64,000 bases of DNA from the NCBI GenBank assembly GCA_963971285.1, contig OZ020246.1, forward strand, positions 12,693,217 through 12,757,216, read 5' to 3'. Origin of the DNA: Astropecten irregularis. Taxonomy: Eukaryota > Echinodermata > Asteroidea > Paxillosida > Astropectinidae. The notes beneath the pieces are model-generated. The model saw only the letters and a program-made list of their open reading frames with translations, had not been told where the DNA came from and searched no databases. Position numbers and translations under genes: made by a program. Numbering within the stretch: the stretch's first letter is position 1; each line of letters opens with the position of its first letter. Below, one piece after another: positions 25,801 to 40,287 of this stretch.

Positions 25801-28800
25801 CTTGTCATGGAAGGATTTTTGTGTAATTTGAGGCCATTTTGTTTGTGACTGAAACTTCAAAAATTTTATGTGGTCCCCCACATGAGTTTTTTCGATTTTT
25901 GCCCAAAAACTGACTTTTTTCAGAAATGCGTGCTATCTTCCTCATAGGTCGCTATGACTACTAGGAACCATTTCGAACAAAAAAATGCCAATCAACTTGT
26001 CATGGAAGGATTTTTGTGTAATTTGAGGCCATTTTGTTTGTGACTAAAACTTCAAAAATTTTATGTGGTCCCCCACATGAGTTTTTTCGATTTTTGCCCC
26101 AAAACTGACTTTTTTCAGAAATGCGCGCTATCTTCCTCATAGGTCGCTATGACTACTAGGAACCATTTCGAACAAAAAAATGCCAATCAACTTGTCATGG
26201 AAGGATTTTTGTGTAATTTGAGGCCATTTTGTTTGTGACTGAAACTTCAAAAATTTTATGTGGTCCCCCACATGAGTTTTTTCGATTTTTGCCCCAAAAC
26301 TGACTTTTTTCAGAAATGCGTGCTATCTTCCTCATAGGTCGCTATGACTACCAGGAGCCATTTCGAACAAAAAAATGCCAATCAACTTGTCATGGAAGGA
26401 TTTTTGTGTAATTTGAGGCCATTTTGTTTGTGACTGAAACTTCAAAAATTTTATGTGGTCCCCCACATGAGTTTTTTTTCGATTTTTGCCCCAAAACTGA
26501 CTTTTTTCAGAAATGCGCGCTATCTTCCTCATAGGTCGCTATGACTACCAGGAACCATTTCGAACAAAAAAATGCCAATCAACTTGTCATGGAAGGATTT
26601 TTGTGTAATTTGAGGCCATTTTGTTTGTGACTAAAACTTCAAAAATTTTATGTGGTCCCCCACATGAGTTTTTTCGATTTTTGCCCCAAAACTGACTTTT
26701 TTCAGAAATGCGTGTATCTTCCTCATAGGTCGCTATGACTACTAGGAACCATTTCGAACAAAAAAATGCCAATCAACTTGTCATGGAAGGATTTTTGTGT
26801 AATTTGAGGCCATTTTGTTTGTGACTGAAACTTCAAAAATTTTATGTGGTCCCCCACATGAGTTTTTTCGATTTTTGCCCCAAAACTGACTTTTTTCAGA
26901 AATGCGTGCTATCTTCCTCATAGGTCGCTATGACTACCAGGAGCCATTTCGAACAAAAAAATGCCAATCAACTTGTCATGGAAGGATTTTTGTGTAATTT
27001 GAGGCCATTTTGTTTGTGACTGAAACTTCAAAAATTTTATGTGGTCCCCCACATGAGTTTTTTCGATTTTTGCCCAAAAACTGACTTTTTTCAGAAATGC
27101 GTGCTATCTTCCTCATAGGTCGCTATGACTACTAGGAACCATTTCGAACAAAAAAATGCCAATCAACTTGTCATGGAAGGATTTTTGTGTAATTTGAGGC
27201 CATTTTGTTTGTGACTGAAACTTCAAAAATTTTATGTGGTCCCCCACATGAGTTTTTTCGATTTTTGCCCAAAAACTGACTTTTTTCAGAAATGCGTGCT
27301 ATCTTCCTCATAGGTCGCTATGACTACTAGGAACCATTTCGAACAAAAAAATGCCAATCAACTTGTCATGGAAGGATTTTTGTGTAATTTGAGGCCATTT
27401 TGTTTGTGACTGAAACTTCAAAAATTTTATGTGGTCCCCCACATGAGTTTTTTCGATTTTTGCCCAAAAACTGACTTTTTTCAGAAATGCGCGCTATCTT
27501 CCTCATAGGTCGCTATGACTACCAGGAACCATTTCGAACAAAAAAATGCCAATCAACTTGTCATGGAAGGATTTTTGTGTAATTTGAGGCCATTTTGTTT
27601 GTGACTGAAACTTCAAAAATTTTATGTGGTCCCCCACATGAGTTTTTTCGATTTTTGCCCAAAAACTGACTTTTTTCAGAAATGCGTGCTATCTTCCTCA
27701 TAGGTCGCTATGACTACCAGGAGCCATTTCGAACAAAAAAATGCCAATCAACTTGTCATGGAAGGATTTTTGTGTAATTTGAGGCCATTTTGTTTGTGAC
27801 TGAAACTTCAAAAATTTTATGTGGTCCCCCACATGAGTTTTTTCGATTTTTGCCCAAAAACTGACTTTTTTCAGAAATGCGTGCTATCTTCCTCATAGGT
27901 CGCTATGACTACCAGGAGCCATTTCGAACAAAAAAATGCCAATCAACTTTTCATGGAAGGATTTTTGTGTAATTTGAGGCCATTTTGTTCGTGACCGAAA
28001 CTTCAAAAATTTTATGTGGTCCCCCACATGAGTTTTTTCGATTTTTGCCCAAAAAATGACTTTTTTCAGAAATACGTGCTATCTTACTCATAGGTTGCTA
28101 TGACTACCAGGAGCCATTTCGAACAAAAAAATGCCAATCAACTTGTCATGGAAGGATTTTTGTGTAATTTGAGGCCATTTTGTTTGTGACCGAAACTTCA
28201 AAAATTTTATGTGGTCCCCCACATGAGTTTTTTCGATTTTTGCCCCAAAACTGACTTTTTTCAGAAATGCGCGCTATCTTCCTCATAGGTCGCTATGACT
28301 ACCAGGAACCATTTCGAACAAAAAAATGCCAATCAACTTGTCATGGAAGGATTTTTGTGTAATTTGAGGCCATTTTGTTTGTGACTAAAACTTCAAAAAT
28401 TTTATGTGGTCCCCCACATGAGTTTTTTCGATTTTTGCCCCAAAACTGACTTTTTTCAGAAATGCGCGCTATCTTCCTCATAGGTCGCTATGACTACTAG
28501 GAACCATTTCGAACAAAAAAATGCCAATCAACTTGTCATGGAAGGATTTTTGTGTAATTTGAGGCCATTTTGTTTGTGACTGAAACTTCAAAAATTTTAT
28601 GTGGTCCCCCACATGAGTTTTTTTCGATTTTTGCCCCAAAACTGACTTTTTTCAGAAATGCGCGCTATCTTCCTCATAGGTCGCTATGACTACCAGGAAC
28701 CATTTCGAACAAAAAAATGCCAATCAACTTGTCATGGAAGGATTTTTGTGTAATTTGAGGCCATTTTGTTTGTGACTAAAACTTCAAAAATTTTATGTGG

Positions 28801-31800
28801 TCCCCCACATGAGTTTTTTCGATTTTTGCCCCAAAACTGACTTTTTTCAGAAATGCGTGTATCTTCCTCATAGGTCGCTATGACTACTAGGAACCATTTC
28901 GAACAAAAAAATGCCAATCAACTTGTCATGGAAGGATTTTTGTGTAATTTGAGGCCATTTTGTTTGTGACTGAAACTTCAAAAATTTTATGTGGTCCCCC
29001 ACATGAGTTTTTTCGATTTTTGCCCCAAAACTGACTTTTTTCAGAAATGCGTGCTATCTTCCTCATAGGTCGCTATGACTACCAGGAGCCATTTCGAACA
29101 AAAAAATGCCAATCAACTTGTCATGGAAGGATTTTTGTGTAATTTGAGGCCATTTTGTTTGTGACTGAAACTTCAAAAATTTTATGTGGTCCCCCACATG
29201 AGTTTTTTCGATTTTTGCCCAAAAACTGACTTTTTTCAGAAATGCGTGCTATCTTCCTCATAGGTCGCTATGACTACTAGGAACCATTTCGAACAAAAAA
29301 ATGCCAATCAACTTGTCATGGAAGGATTTTTGTGTAATTTGAGGCCATTTTGTTTGTGACTGAAACTTCAAAAATTTTATGTGGTCCCCCACATGAGTTT
29401 TTTCGATTTTTGCCCAAAAACTGACTTTTTTCAGAAATGCGTGCTATCTTCCTCATAGGTCGCTATGACTACTAGGAACCATTTCGAACAAAAAAATGCC
29501 AATCAACTTGTCATGGAAGGATTTTTGTGTAATTTGAGGCCATTTTGTTTGTGACTGAAACTTCAAAAATTTTATGTGGTCCCCCACATGAGTTTTTTCG
29601 ATTTTTGCCCAAAAACTGACTTTTTTCAGAAATGCGCGCTATCTTCCTCATAGGTCGCTATGACTACTAGGAACCATTTCGAACAAAAAAATGCCAATCA
29701 ACTTGTCATGGAAGGATTTTTGTGTAATTTGAGGCCATTTTGTTTGTGACTGAAACTTCAAAAATTCTATGTGGTCCCCCACATGAGTTTTTTCGATTTT
29801 TGCCCAAAAACTGACTTTTTTCAGAAATGCGTGCTTTCTTCCTCATAGGTCGCTATGACTACCAGGAGCCATTTCGAACAAAAAAATGCCAATCAACTTG
29901 TCATGGAAGGATTTTTGTGTAATTTGAGGACATTTTGTTTGTTACTGAAATTTCAAAAATTTTATGTGGTCCCCCACATGAGTTTTTTCGATTTTTGCCC
30001 AAAAAATGACTTTTTTCAGAAATGCGCGCTATCTTCCTCATAGGTCGCTATGACTACCAGGAACCATTTCGAACAAAAAAATGCCAATCAACTTGTCATG
30101 GAAGGATTTTTGTGTAATTTGAGGCCATTTTGTTTGTGACCGAAACTTCAAAAATTTTATGTGGTCCCCCACATGAGTTTTTTCGATTTTTGCCCCAAAA
30201 CTGACTTTTTTCAGAAATGCGCGCTATCTTCCTCATAGGTCGCTATGACTACCAGGAACCATTTCGAACAAAAAAATGCCAATCAACTTGTCATGGAAGG
30301 ATTTTTGTGTAATTTGAGGCCATTTTGTTTGTGACTTAAACTTCAAAAATTTTATGTGGTCCCCCACATGAGTTTTTTCGATTTTTGCCCCAAAACTGAC
30401 TTTTTTCAGAAATGCGCGCTATCTTCCTCATAGGTCGCTATGACTACTAGGAACCATTTCGAACAAAAAAATGCCAATCAACTTGTCATGGAAGGATTTT
30501 TGTGTAATTTGAGGCCATTTTGTTTGTGACTGAAACTTCAAAAATTTTATGTGGTCCCCCACATGAGTTTTTTTCGATTTTTGCCCCAAAACTGACTTTT
30601 TTCAGAAATGCGCGCTATCTTCCTCATAGGTCGCTATGACTACTAGGAACCATTTCGAACAAAAAAATGCCAATCAACTTGTCATGGAAGGATTTTTGTG
30701 TAATTTGAGGCCATTTTGTTTGTGACTGAAACTTCAAAAATTTTATGTGGTCCCCCACATGAGTTTTTTCGATTTTTGCCCAAAAACTGACTTTTTTCAG
30801 AAATGCGTGCTATCTTCCTCATAGGTCGCTATGACTACCAGGAGCCATTTCGAACAAAAAAATGCCAATCAACTTGTCATGGAAGGATTTTTGTGTAATT
30901 TGAGGACATTTTGTTTGTTACTGAAATTTCAAAAATTTTATGTGGTCCCCCACATGAGTTTTTTTGATTTTTGCCCAAAAACTGACTTTTTTCAGAAATG
31001 CGCGCTATCTTCCTCATAGGTCGCTATGAGTACCAGGAACCATTTCGAACAAGAAAAAAGCCAATCAACTTGTCATGCAAGGATTTTTGTGCAATTTGAG
31101 GCCATTTTGTTCGTGACTGAAACTTCAAAAATTTTATGTGGTCCCCCACATGAGTTTTTTTGATTTTTGCCCCAAAAACTGACTTTTTTCAGAAATGTGC
31201 GCTATCTTCCTCATAGGTCACTATGACTACCAGGAACCATTTCGAACAAAAAAATGCCAATCAACTTGTCATGGAAGGATTTTTGTGTAATTTGAGGCCA
31301 TTTTGTTCGTGACTGAAACTTCAAAAATTTTATGTGGTCCCCCACATGAGTTTTTTCGATTTTTGTCCCAAAACTGACTTTTTTCAGAAATGCGTGCTAT
31401 CTTACTCATAGGTTGCTATGACTACCAGGAGCCATTTCGAACAAAAAAATGCCAATCAACTTGTCATGGAAGGATTTTTGTGTAATTTGAGGCCATTTTG
31501 TTCGTGACTGAAAGTTCAAAAATTTTATGTGGTCCCCCACATGAGTTTTTTCGATTTTTGCCCAAAAAATGACTTTTTTCAGAAATGCGCGCTATCTTCC
31601 TCATAGGTCGCTATGACTACTAGGAACCATTTCGAACAAAAAAATGCCAATCAACTTGTCATGGAAGGATTTTTGTGTAATTTGAGGCCATTTTGTTTGT
31701 TACTGAAATTTCAAAAATTTTATGTGGTCCCCCACATGAGTTTTTTTGATTTTTGCCCAAAAACTGACTTTTTTCAGAAATGCGCGCTATCTTCCTCATA

Positions 31801-34800
31801 GGTCGCTATGACTACCGGGAACCATTTCGAACAACAAAAATGCCAATCAACTTGTCATGCAAGGATTTTTGTGCAATTTGAGGCCATTTTGTTCGTGACT
31901 GAAACTTCAAAAATTTTATGTGGTCCCCCACATGAGTTTTTTTTATTTTTGCCCGAAAAATGACTTTTTTCATAAATGCGCGCTATCTTCCTCATAGGTC
32001 GCTATGACTACCAGGAACCATTTCGAACAAAAAAATGCCAATCAACTTGTCATGGAAGGATTTTTGTGTAATTTGAGGCCATTTTGTTCGTGACCGAAAC
32101 TTCAAAAATTTTATGTGGTCCCCCACATGAGTTTTTTCGATTTTTGCCCCAAAACTGACTTTTTTCAGAAATGCGTGCTATCTTACTCATAGGTTGCTAT
32201 GACTACCAGGAGCCATTTCGAACAAAAAAATGCCAATCAACTTGTCATGGAAGGATTTTTGTGTAATTTGAGGCCATTTTGTTCGTGACTGAAAGTTCAA
32301 AAATTTTATGTGGTCCCCCACATGAGTTTTTTCGATTTTTGCCCAAAAACTGACTTTTTTCAGAAATGCGTGCTATCTTCCTCATAGGTCGCTATGACTA
32401 CTAGGAACCATTTCGAACAAAAAAATGCCAATCAACTTGTCATGGAAGGATTTTTGTGTAATTTGAGGCCATTTTGTTTGTGACTGAAACTTCAAAAATT
32501 TTATGTGGTCCCCCACATGAGTTTTTTCGATTTTTGCCCAAAAACTGACTTTTTTCAGAAATGCGTGCTATCTTCCTCATAGGTCGCTATGACTACTAGG
32601 AACCATTTCGAACAAAAAAATGCCAATCAACTTGTCATGGAAGGATTTTTGTGTAATTTGAGGCCATTTTGTTTGTGACTGAAACTTCAAAAATTTTATG
32701 TGGTCCCCCACATGAGTTTTTTCGATTTTTGCCCAAAAACTGACTTTTTTCAGAAATGCGCGCTATCTTCCTCATAGGTCGCTATGACTACTAGGAACCA
32801 TTTCGAACAAAAAAATGCCAATCAACTTGTCATGGAAGGATTTTTGTGTAATTTGAGGCCATTTTGTTTGTGACTGAAACTTCAAAAATTTTATGTGGTC
32901 CCCCACATGAGTTTTTTCGATTTTTGCCCAAAAACTGACTTTTTTCAGAAATGCGTGCTATCTTCCTCATAGGTCGCTATGACTACCAGGAGCCATTTCG
33001 AACAAAAAAATGCCAATCAACTTGTCATGGAAGGATTTTTGTGTAATTTGAGGACATTTTGTTTGTTACTGAAATTTCAAAAATTTTATGTGGTCCCCCA
33101 CATGAGTTTTTTCGATTTTTGCCCAAAAAATGACTTTTTTCAGAAATGCGCGCTATCTTCCTCATAGGTCGCTATGACTACCAGGAACCATTTCGAACAA
33201 AAAAATGCCAATCAACTTGTCATGGAAGGATTTTTGTGTAATTTGAGGCCATTTTGTTTGTGACCGAAACTTCAAAAATTTTATGTGGTCCCCCACATGA
33301 GTTTTTTCGATTTTTGCCCCAAAACTGACTTTTTTCAGAAATGCGCGCTATCTTCCTCATAGGTCGCTATGACTACCAGGAACCATTTCGAACAAAAAAA
33401 TGCCAATCAACTTGTCATGGAAGGATTTTTGTGTAATTTGAGGCCATTTTGTTTGTGACTTAAACTTCAAAAATTTTATGTGGTCCCCCACATGAGTTTT
33501 TTCGATTTTTGCCCCAAAACTGACTTTTTTCAGAATTGCGCGCTATCTTCCTCATAGGTCGCTATGACTACTAGGAACCATTTCGAACAAAAAAATGCCA
33601 ATCAACTTGTCATGGAAGGATTTTTGTGTAATTTGAGGCCATTTTGTTTGTGACTGAAACTTCAAAAATTTTATGTGGTCCCCCACATGAGTTTTTTTCG
33701 ATTTTTGCCCCAAAACTGACTTTTTTCAGAAATGCGCGCTATCTTCCTCATAGGTCGCTATGACTACCAGGAACCATTTCGAACAAAAAAATGCCAATCA
33801 ACTTGTCATGGAAGGATTTTTGTGTAATTTGAGGCCATTTTGTTTGTGACTAAAACTTCAAAAATTTTATGTGGTCCCCCACATGAGTTTTTTCGATTTT
33901 TGCCCCAAAACTGACTTTTTTCAGAAATGCGTGTATCTTCCTCATAGGTCGCTATGACTACTAGGAACCATTTCGAACAAAAAAATGCCAATCAACTTGT
34001 CATGGAAGGATTTTTGTGTAATTTGAGGCCATTTTGTTTGTGACTGAAACTTCAAAAATTTTATGTGGTCCCCCACATGAGTTTTTTCGATTTTTGCCCC
34101 AAAACTGACTTTTTTCAGAAATGCGTGCTATCTTCCTCATAGGTCGCTATGACTACCAGGAGCCATTTCGAACAAAAAAATGCCAATCAACTTGTCATGG
34201 AAGGATTTTTGTGTAATTTGAGGCCATTTTGTTTGTGACTGAAACTTCAAAAATTTTATGTGGTCCCCCACATGAGTTTTTTCGATTTTTGCCCCAAAAC
34301 TGACTTTTTTCAGAAATGCGTGCTATCTTCCTCATAGGTCGCTATGACTACTAGGAACCATTTCGAACAAAAAAATGCCAATCAACTTGTCATGGAAGGA
34401 TTTTTGTGTAATTTGAGGCCATTTTGTTTGTGACTGAAACTTCAAAAATTTTATGTGGTCCCCCACATGAGTTTTTTCGATTTTTGCCCCAAAACTGACT
34501 TTTTTCAGAAATGCGTGCTATCTTCCTCATAGGTCGCTATGACTACTAGGAACCATTTCGAACAAAAAAATGCCAATCAACTTGTCATGGAAGGATTTTT
34601 GTGTAATTTGAGGCCATTTTGTTTGTGACTGAAACTTCAAAAATTTTATGTGGTCCCCCACATGAGTTTTTTCGATTTTTGCCCAAAAACTGACTTTTTT
34701 CAGAAATGCGCGCTATCTTCCTCATAGGTCGCTATGACTACTAGGAACCATTTCGAACAAAAAAATGCCAATCAACTTGTCATGGAAGGATTTTTGTGTA

Positions 34801-37800
34801 ATTTGAGGCCATTTTGTTTGTGACTGAAACTTCAAAAATGTTATGTGGTCCCCCACATGAGTTTTTTCGATTTTTGCCCAAAAACTGACTTTTTTCAGAA
34901 ATGCGTGCTATCTTCCTCATAGGTCGCTATGACTACCAGGAGCCATTTCGAACAAAAAAATGCCAATCAACTTGTCATGGAAGGATTTTTGTGTAATTTG
35001 AGGACATTTTGTTTGTTACTGAAATTTCAAAAATTTTATGTGGTCCCCCACATGAGTTTTTTTGATTTTTGCCCAAAAACTGACTTTTTTCAGAAATGCG
35101 CGCTATCTTCCTCATAGGTCGCTATGAGTACCAGGAACCATTTCGAACAAGAAAAATGCCAATCAACTTGTCATGCAAGGATTTTTGTGCAATTTGAGGC
35201 CATTTTGTTTGTGACTAAAACTTCAAAAATTTTATGTGGTCCCCCACATGAGTTTTTTCGATTTTTGCCCCAAAACTGACTTTTTTCAGAAATGCGTGTA
35301 TCTTCCTCATAGGTCGCTATGACTACTAGGAACCATTTCGAACAAAAAAATGCCAATCAACTTGTCATGGAAGGATTTTTGTGTAATTTGAGGCCATTTT
35401 GTTTGTGACTGAAACTTCAAAAATTTTATGTGGTCCCCCACATGAGTTTTTTCGATTTTTGCCCCAAAACTGACTTTTTTCAGAAATGCGTGCTATCTTC
35501 CTCATAGGTCGCTATGACTACCAGGAGCCATTTCGAACAAAAAAATGCCAATCAACTTGTCATGGAAGGATTTTTGTGTAATTTGAGGCCATTTTGTTTG
35601 TGACTGAAACTTCAAAAATTTTATGTGGTCCCCCACATGAGTTTTTTCGATTTTTGCCCAAAAACTGACTTTTTTCAGAAATGCGTGCTATCTTCCTCAT
35701 AGGTCGCTATGACTACTAGGAACCATTTCGAACAAAAAAATGCCAATCAACTTGTCATGGAAGGATTTTTGTGTAATTTGAGGCCATTTTGTTTGTGACT
35801 GAAACTTCAAAAATTTTATGTGGTCCCCCACATGAGTTTTTTCGATTTTTGCCCCAAAACTGACTTTTTTCAGAAATGCGTGCTATCTTCCTCATAGGTC
35901 GCTATGACTACTAGGAACCATTTCGAACAAAAAAATGCCAATCAACTTGTCATGGAAGGATTTTTGTGTAATTTGAGGCCATTTTGTTTGTGACTGAAAC
36001 TTCAAAAATTTTATGTGGTCCCCCACATGAGTTTTTTCGATTTTTGCCCAAAAACTGACTTTTTTCAGAAATGCGCGCTATCTTCCTCATAGGTCGCTAT
36101 GACTACTAGGAACCATTTCGAACAAAAAAATGCCAATCAACTTGTCATGGAAGGATTTTTGTGTAATTTGAGGCCATTTTGTTTGTGACTGAAACTTCAA
36201 AAATTTTATGTGGTCCCCCACATGAGTTTTTTCGATTTTTGCCCAAAAACTGACTTTTTTCAGAAATGCGTGCTATCTTCCTCATAGGTCGCTATGACTA
36301 CCAGGAGCCATTTCGAACAAAAAAATGCCAATCAACTTGTCATGGAAGGATTTTTGTGTAATTTGAGGACATTTTGTTTGTTACTGAAATTTCAAAAATT
36401 TTATGTGGTCCCCCACATGAGTTTTTTTGATTTTTGCCCAAAAACTGACTTTTTTCAGAAATGCGCGCTATCTTCCTCATAGGTCGCTATGAGTACCAGG
36501 AACCATTTCGAACAAGAAAAATGCCAATCAACTTGTCATGCAAGGATTTTTGTGCAATTTGAGGCCATTTTGTTCGTGACTGAAACTTCAAAAATTTTAT
36601 GTGGTCCCCCACATGAGTTTTTTTGATTTTTGCCCCAAAAACTGACTTTTTTCAGAAATGTGCGCTATCTTCCTCATAGGTCACTATGACTACCAGGAAC
36701 CATTTCGAACAAAAAAATGCCAATCAACTTGTCATGGAAGGATTTTTGTGTAATTTGAGGCCATTTTGTTCGTGACTGAAACTTCAAAAATTTTATGTGG
36801 TCCCCCACATGAGTTTTTTCGATTTTTGTCCCAAAACTGACTTTTTTCAGAAATGCGTGCTATCTTACTCATAGGTTGCTATGACTACCAGGAGCCATTT
36901 CGAACAAAAAAATGCCAATCAACTTGTCATGGAAGGATTTTTGTGTAATTTGAGGCCATTTTGTTCGTGACTGAAAGTTCAAAAATTTTATGTGGTCCCC
37001 CACATGAGTTTTTTCGATTTTTGCCCAAAAAATGACTTTTTTCAGAAATGCGCGCTATCTTCCTCATAGGTCGCTATGACTACTAGGAACCATTTCGAAC
37101 AAAAAAATGCCAATCAACTTGTCATGGAAGGATTTTTGTGTAATTTGAGGCCATTTTGTTTGTGACTGAAACTTCAAAAATTTTATGTGGTCCCCCACAT
37201 GAGTTTTTTTGATTTTTGCCCAAAAACTAACTTTTTTCAGAAATGCGTGCTATCTTCCTCATAGGTCGCTATGACTACCAGGAGCCATTTCGAACAAAAA
37301 AATGCCAATCAACTTGTCATGGAAGGATTTTTGTGTAATTTGAGGACATTTTGTTTGTTACTGAAATTTCAAAAATTTTATGTGGTCCCCCACATGAGTT
37401 TTTTTGATTTTTGCCCAAAAACTGACTTTTTTCAGAAATGCGCGCTATCTTCCTCATAGGTCGCTATGACTACCGGGAACCATTTCGAACAACAAAAATG
37501 CCAATCAACTTGTCATGCAAGGATTTTTGTGCAATTTGAGGCCATTTTGTTCGTGACTGAAACTTCAAAAATTTTATGTGGTCCCCCACATGAGTTTTTT
37601 TGATTTTTGCCCGAAAAATGACTTTTTTCATAAATGCGCGCTATCTTCCTCATAGGTCGCTATGACTACCAGGAACCATTTCGAACAAAAAAATGCCAAT
37701 CAACTTGTCATGGAAGGATTTTTGTGTAATTTGAGGCCATTTTGTTCGTGACCGAAACTTCAAAAATTTTATGTGGTCCCCCACATGAGTTTTTTCGATT

Positions 37801-40287
37801 TTTGCCCCAAAACTGACTTTTTTCAGAAATGCGTGCTATCTTACTCATAGGTTGCTATGACTACCAGGAGCCATTTCGAACAAAAAAATGCCAATCAACT
37901 TGTCATGGAAGGATTTTTGTGTAATTTGAGGCCATTTTGTTCGTGACTGAAAGTTCAAAAATTTTATGTGGTCCCCCACATGAGTTTTTTCGATTTTTGC
38001 CCAAAAAATGACTTTTTTCAGAAATGCGCGCTATCTTCCTCATAGGTCGCTATGACTACCAGGAACCATTTCGAACAAAAAAATGCCAATCAACTTGTCA
38101 TGGAAGGATTTTTGTGTAATTTGAGGCCATTTTGTTTGTGACCGAAACTTCAAAAATTTTATGTGGTCCCCCACATGAGTTTTTTTCGATTTTTGCCCCA
38201 AAACTGACTTTTTTCAGAAATGCGCGCTATCTTCCTCATAGGTCGCTATGACTACCAGGAACCATTTCGAACAAAAAAATGCCAATCAACTTGTCATGGA
38301 AGGATTTTTGTGTAATTTGAGGCCATTTTGTTTGTGACTAAAACTTCAAAAATTTTATGTGGTCCCCCACATGAGTTTTTTCGATTTTTGCCCCAAAACT
38401 GACTTTTTTCAGAAATGCGCGCTATCTTCCTCATAGGTCGCTATGACTACCAGGAACCATTTCGAACAGAAAAATGCCAATCAACTTGTCATGGAAGGAT
38501 TTTTGTGTAATTTGAGGCCATTTTGTTTGTGACTGAAACTTCAAAAATTTTATGTGGTCCCCCACATGAGTTTTTTTCGATTTTTGCCCCAAAACTGACT
38601 TTTTTCAGAAATGCGTGTATCTTCCTCACAGGTCGCTATGACTACTAGGAACCATTTCGAACAAAAAAATGCCAATCAACTTGTCATGGAAGGATTTTTG
38701 TGTAATTTGAGGCCATTTTGTTTGTGACTGAAACTTCAAAAATTTTATGTGGTCCCCCACATGAGTTTTTTCGATTTTTGCCCAAAAACTGACTTTTTTC
38801 AGAAATGCGTGCTATCTTCCTCATAGGTCGCTATGACTACCAGGAGCCATTTCGAACAAAAAAATGCCAATCAACTTGTCATGGAAGGATTTTTGTGTAA
38901 TTTGAGGCCATTTTGTTTGTGACTGAAACTTCAAAAATTTTATGTGGTCCCCCACATGAGTTTTTTTGATTTTTGCCCAAAAACTGACTTTTTTCAGAAA
39001 TGCGTGCTATCTTCCTCATAGGTCGCTATGACTACTAGGAACCATTTCGAACAAAAAAATGCCAATCAACTTGTCATGGAAGGATTTTTGTGTAATTTGA
39101 GGCCATTTTGTTTGTGACTGAAACTTCAAAAATTTTATGTGGTCCCCCACATGAGTTTTTTCGATTTTTGCCCAAAAACTGACTTTTTTCAGAAATGCGC
39201 GCTATCTTCCTCATAGGTCGCTATGATTACCAGGAACCATTTCAAAAAAAAAAAAGCCAATCAACTTGTCATGCAAGGATTTTCGTGTAATTTGAGGCCA
39301 TTTTGTTCGTGACTGAAACTTCAACAATTTTATGTGGTCCCCCACATGAGTTTTTTCGATTTTTGCCGAAAAACTGACTTTTTTCAGAAATGCGCGCTAT
39401 CTTCCTCATAGGTCGTTATGACTTCCGGGAACCATTTGGAACAACAAAAATGCCAATCAACTTGTCATGCAATGATTTTTTTGTAATTTGAGGCCATTTT
39501 GTTCGTGACTGAAACTTCAAAAATTGTATGTGGTCCCCCACATGAGTTTTTTCAATTTTTGCCCAAAAACTGACTTTTTTCAGAAATGCGCGTTATCTTC
39601 CTCATAGTTAGCTATGACTACCAGGAACCATTTCGAACAAAAAAATGCCAATCAACTTGTCATGGAAGGATTTTTGTGTAATGTGAGGCCATTTTGTTCG
39701 TGACTGAAACTTCAACAATTTTATGTGGTCCCCCACATGAGTTTTTTTGATTTTTGCCCAAAAACTGTTTTTATTCAGAAATGCGCGTTATCTTCCTCAT
39801 AGTTAGGTATGACTACCAGGAACCATTTCGAACAAAAAAATGCCAATCAACTTGTCATGCAAGGATTTTTGTGTAATTTGAAGCCATTTTGTTCGTGACT
39901 GAAACTTCAAAAATTGTATGTGGTCCCCCACATGAGTTTTTTCGATTTTTGCCCAAAAACTGACTTTTTTCAGAAATGCGCGCTATCTTCCTCATAGGTC
40001 GCTATGACTACCAGGAACTATTTCGAACAAGAAAAATGCCAATCAACTTGTCATGCAAGGATTATTGTGTGATTTGAGGCCATTTTGTTCGTGACTGAAA
40101 CTTCAAAAATTTTATGTGGTCCCCCACATGAGTTTTTTCGATTTTTGCCCAAAAACTGACTTTTTTCAGAAATGCGCGCTATCTTCCTCATAGGTCGCTA
40201 TGACTACCAGGAACCATTTCGAGCAAGAAAAATGCCAATCAACTTGTCAATGGAAGGATTTTGGTGTAATTCTAGGCCATTTTGTTT
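22832..40287. repeat. Satellite right half: shorter-range duplications and partial HOR at the end
   Basis: Begins in the HOR register but then shows mainly 5-, 7- and 11-monomer spacings (a 194-bp variant monomer at 25,221, 26,587 and 28,732, again at 33,806 and 35,171). From 39,226 the original HOR register returns, with the same marker order as 6,823-7,850, and the array then stops inside a monomer at 40,287. Confidence 0.75.

Larger units (their letters stand above)
6335..40287. repeat. 34-kb satellite array, about 174 monomers of about 195 bp
   Basis: Head-to-tail repeat; successive GAAATGCGCGCTATC words are 195 bp apart (for example 27,484 and 27,679), with 194- and 196-bp variants. Constant blocks include CATAGGTCGCTATGACTACC, CCAATCAACTTGTCATGGAA, a short palindrome ATGTGG-TCCC-CCACAT and a T-tract ending TTTTTTCAG. 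The period is a multiple of three, so the same 61-62-residue open frame recurs on both strands; every monomer carries stops in all frames and no domain is visible, so these are not genes. Edge monomers are more diverged than internal ones. No other element interrupts the array. Function unknown; a heterochromatic or centromere-type satellite is possible. Confidence 0.97.

Noticed and set aside
9994-37459. Recurring 61-62-residue open frames on both strands in the satellite
   Set aside because: They follow from a monomer length divisible by three; they recur only where variant monomers lack a stop, exist on both strands, and show no domain.
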